Below the pieces are notes generated by a model, which did no database searches, was not told where the DNA came from, and worked only from the letters and a program-made list of their open reading frames with translations. Position numbers and translations under genes: made by a program. From Vreelandella sp042466685 (GTDB lineage: Bacteria; Pseudomonadota; Gammaproteobacteria; Pseudomonadales; Halomonadaceae), in the NCBI RefSeq assembly GCF_042466685.1, contig NZ_CP170448.1, positions 4,278,001 to 4,342,000 of the forward strand: 64,000 bases of DNA, in the 5' to 3' direction. Position 1 is the stretch's first letter. Each line of letters starts with the position of its first letter. This document shows, piece by piece, positions 63,522-64,000 of the stretch.

Positions 63522-64000
63522 ATGCCGCTTACCCTGGCAGATGCTGCCGAACCCACCGACCCCCTGGCCGAGCTGCATAGCGACACCCAGGCCGTTTACT
63601 GGCTGGCTCGCTGCCCGCAAACGGGCGGCATGCAGCTTTGGCGATGGACGGCTGACAGCAACGAGGCGCCGCAATGTTTGATAGAGGACGCTGTGGGCAG
63701 CCGGGTGAACCAGTACGGCGGCGGCAGCTATACGCCACTGCTAGGCGGCGTCGTATGGGTGCGCCAGCACGACCAAGCCATTATGCACCTCGACCACCAT
63801 GGCGCCAGCCACTGCTGGCAGAAGCGACCACAAACAGCCTACGGAGGGCTGTGCGCAGACCCTAAGCGCCAGCGTGTATTAGCGGTTGAGGAAGATACCC
63901 ATGGTCAGCGTCTGATCGCCCTCACTGCCAGCCATCGGCAGGTATTGGCAGAAGGCGCCGACTTCTACGGCGCGCCGATATTAAGCGATGACGGTAACTA
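63522..64000 (+). CDS. S9-family (prolyl oligopeptidase-like) peptidase, N-terminal part
   Basis: About 159 residues from the ATG at 63522, running off the window without a stop. AAGGAG lies upstream. The sequence has the beta-propeller style of S9 peptidases, with VNQYGGGSYTPLLGGVVWV matching the (R/N)xYGGGxY signature. The catalytic hydrolase domain lies beyond the window. It follows the metallo-hydrolase by 13 bp but is probably not functionally part of the PQQ set. Confidence 0.75.
   Translation, partial: MPLTLADAAEPTDPLAELHSDTQAVYWLARCPQTGGMQLWRWTADSNEAPQCLIEDAVGSRVNQYGGGSYTPLLGGVVWVRQHDQAIMHLDHHGASHCWQKRPQTAYGGLCADPKRQRVLAVEEDTHGQRLIALTASHRQVLAEGADFYGAPILSDDGN

Overview
The window looks like the chromosome of a moderately halophilic gammaproteobacterium of the Halomonadaceae (Halomonas/Vreelandella type). 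This is an inference from protein style, the acidic proteins, GC-rich coding DNA and the mix of catabolic operons; no rRNA or other taxonomic marker is present. I found no tRNA, rRNA, CRISPR array, insertion sequence or prophage. It is mostly a run of catabolic islands, each with its own regulator and transporter.

Region 1 (1-14.6 kb) is a myo-inositol regulon. After the last codons of an MgtE-type Mg2+ transporter come, on the minus strand, a Gfo/Idh/MocA dehydrogenase, iolA, iolE, iolD, an iolC kinase-aldolase fusion, a TIM-barrel isomerase and a sugar ABC transporter. Divergent on the plus strand are an RpiR regulator, iolG and iolB. Two GGAA-N6-TTCC palindromes sit in the divergent promoter region.

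Region 2 (14.6-25.4 kb) holds a TauE/SafE permease, a tightly coupled HAD / 46-codon small ORF / EamA cluster, a GAF-PAS-GGDEF-EAL protein, an HDOD protein, and a TRAP transporter with a LysR regulator. Region 3 (25.7-28.2 kb) is pxpABC (5-oxoprolinase).

Region 4 (28.2-45.3 kb) is a complete aerobic nicotinate pathway. It comprises nicX, a sodium:solute symporter with its small partner, a cytochrome-bearing NicB-like protein, nicA, nicCDEF, nicR, a second NicB-like protein without cytochromes, xdhC, a MocA-type cytidylyltransferase broken by an in-frame stop, and a chemoreceptor. The most interesting point is that the NicB functions appear split. The 756-aa copy keeps an intact molybdopterin domain. 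The 1003-aa copy keeps three haem c domains but has a truncated, catalytically degenerate molybdopterin domain.

Region 5 (45.4-53.8 kb) holds katG, an aldo/keto reductase, an MsbA-like ABC exporter and pntAB. Region 6 (54.2-64 kb) is a PQQ island: pqqA (23 codons), pqqBCDE, a rhodanese-like PQQ-associated protein, a secreted pentapeptide-repeat protein, a PQQ alcohol dehydrogenase of predicted Ca2+ type, a cytochrome c, a SoxYZ-like carrier, a metallo-hydrolase, and the start of an S9 peptidase cut by the window edge. A 13-bp sequence is shared by the pqqA and dehydrogenase/cytochrome promoter regions.
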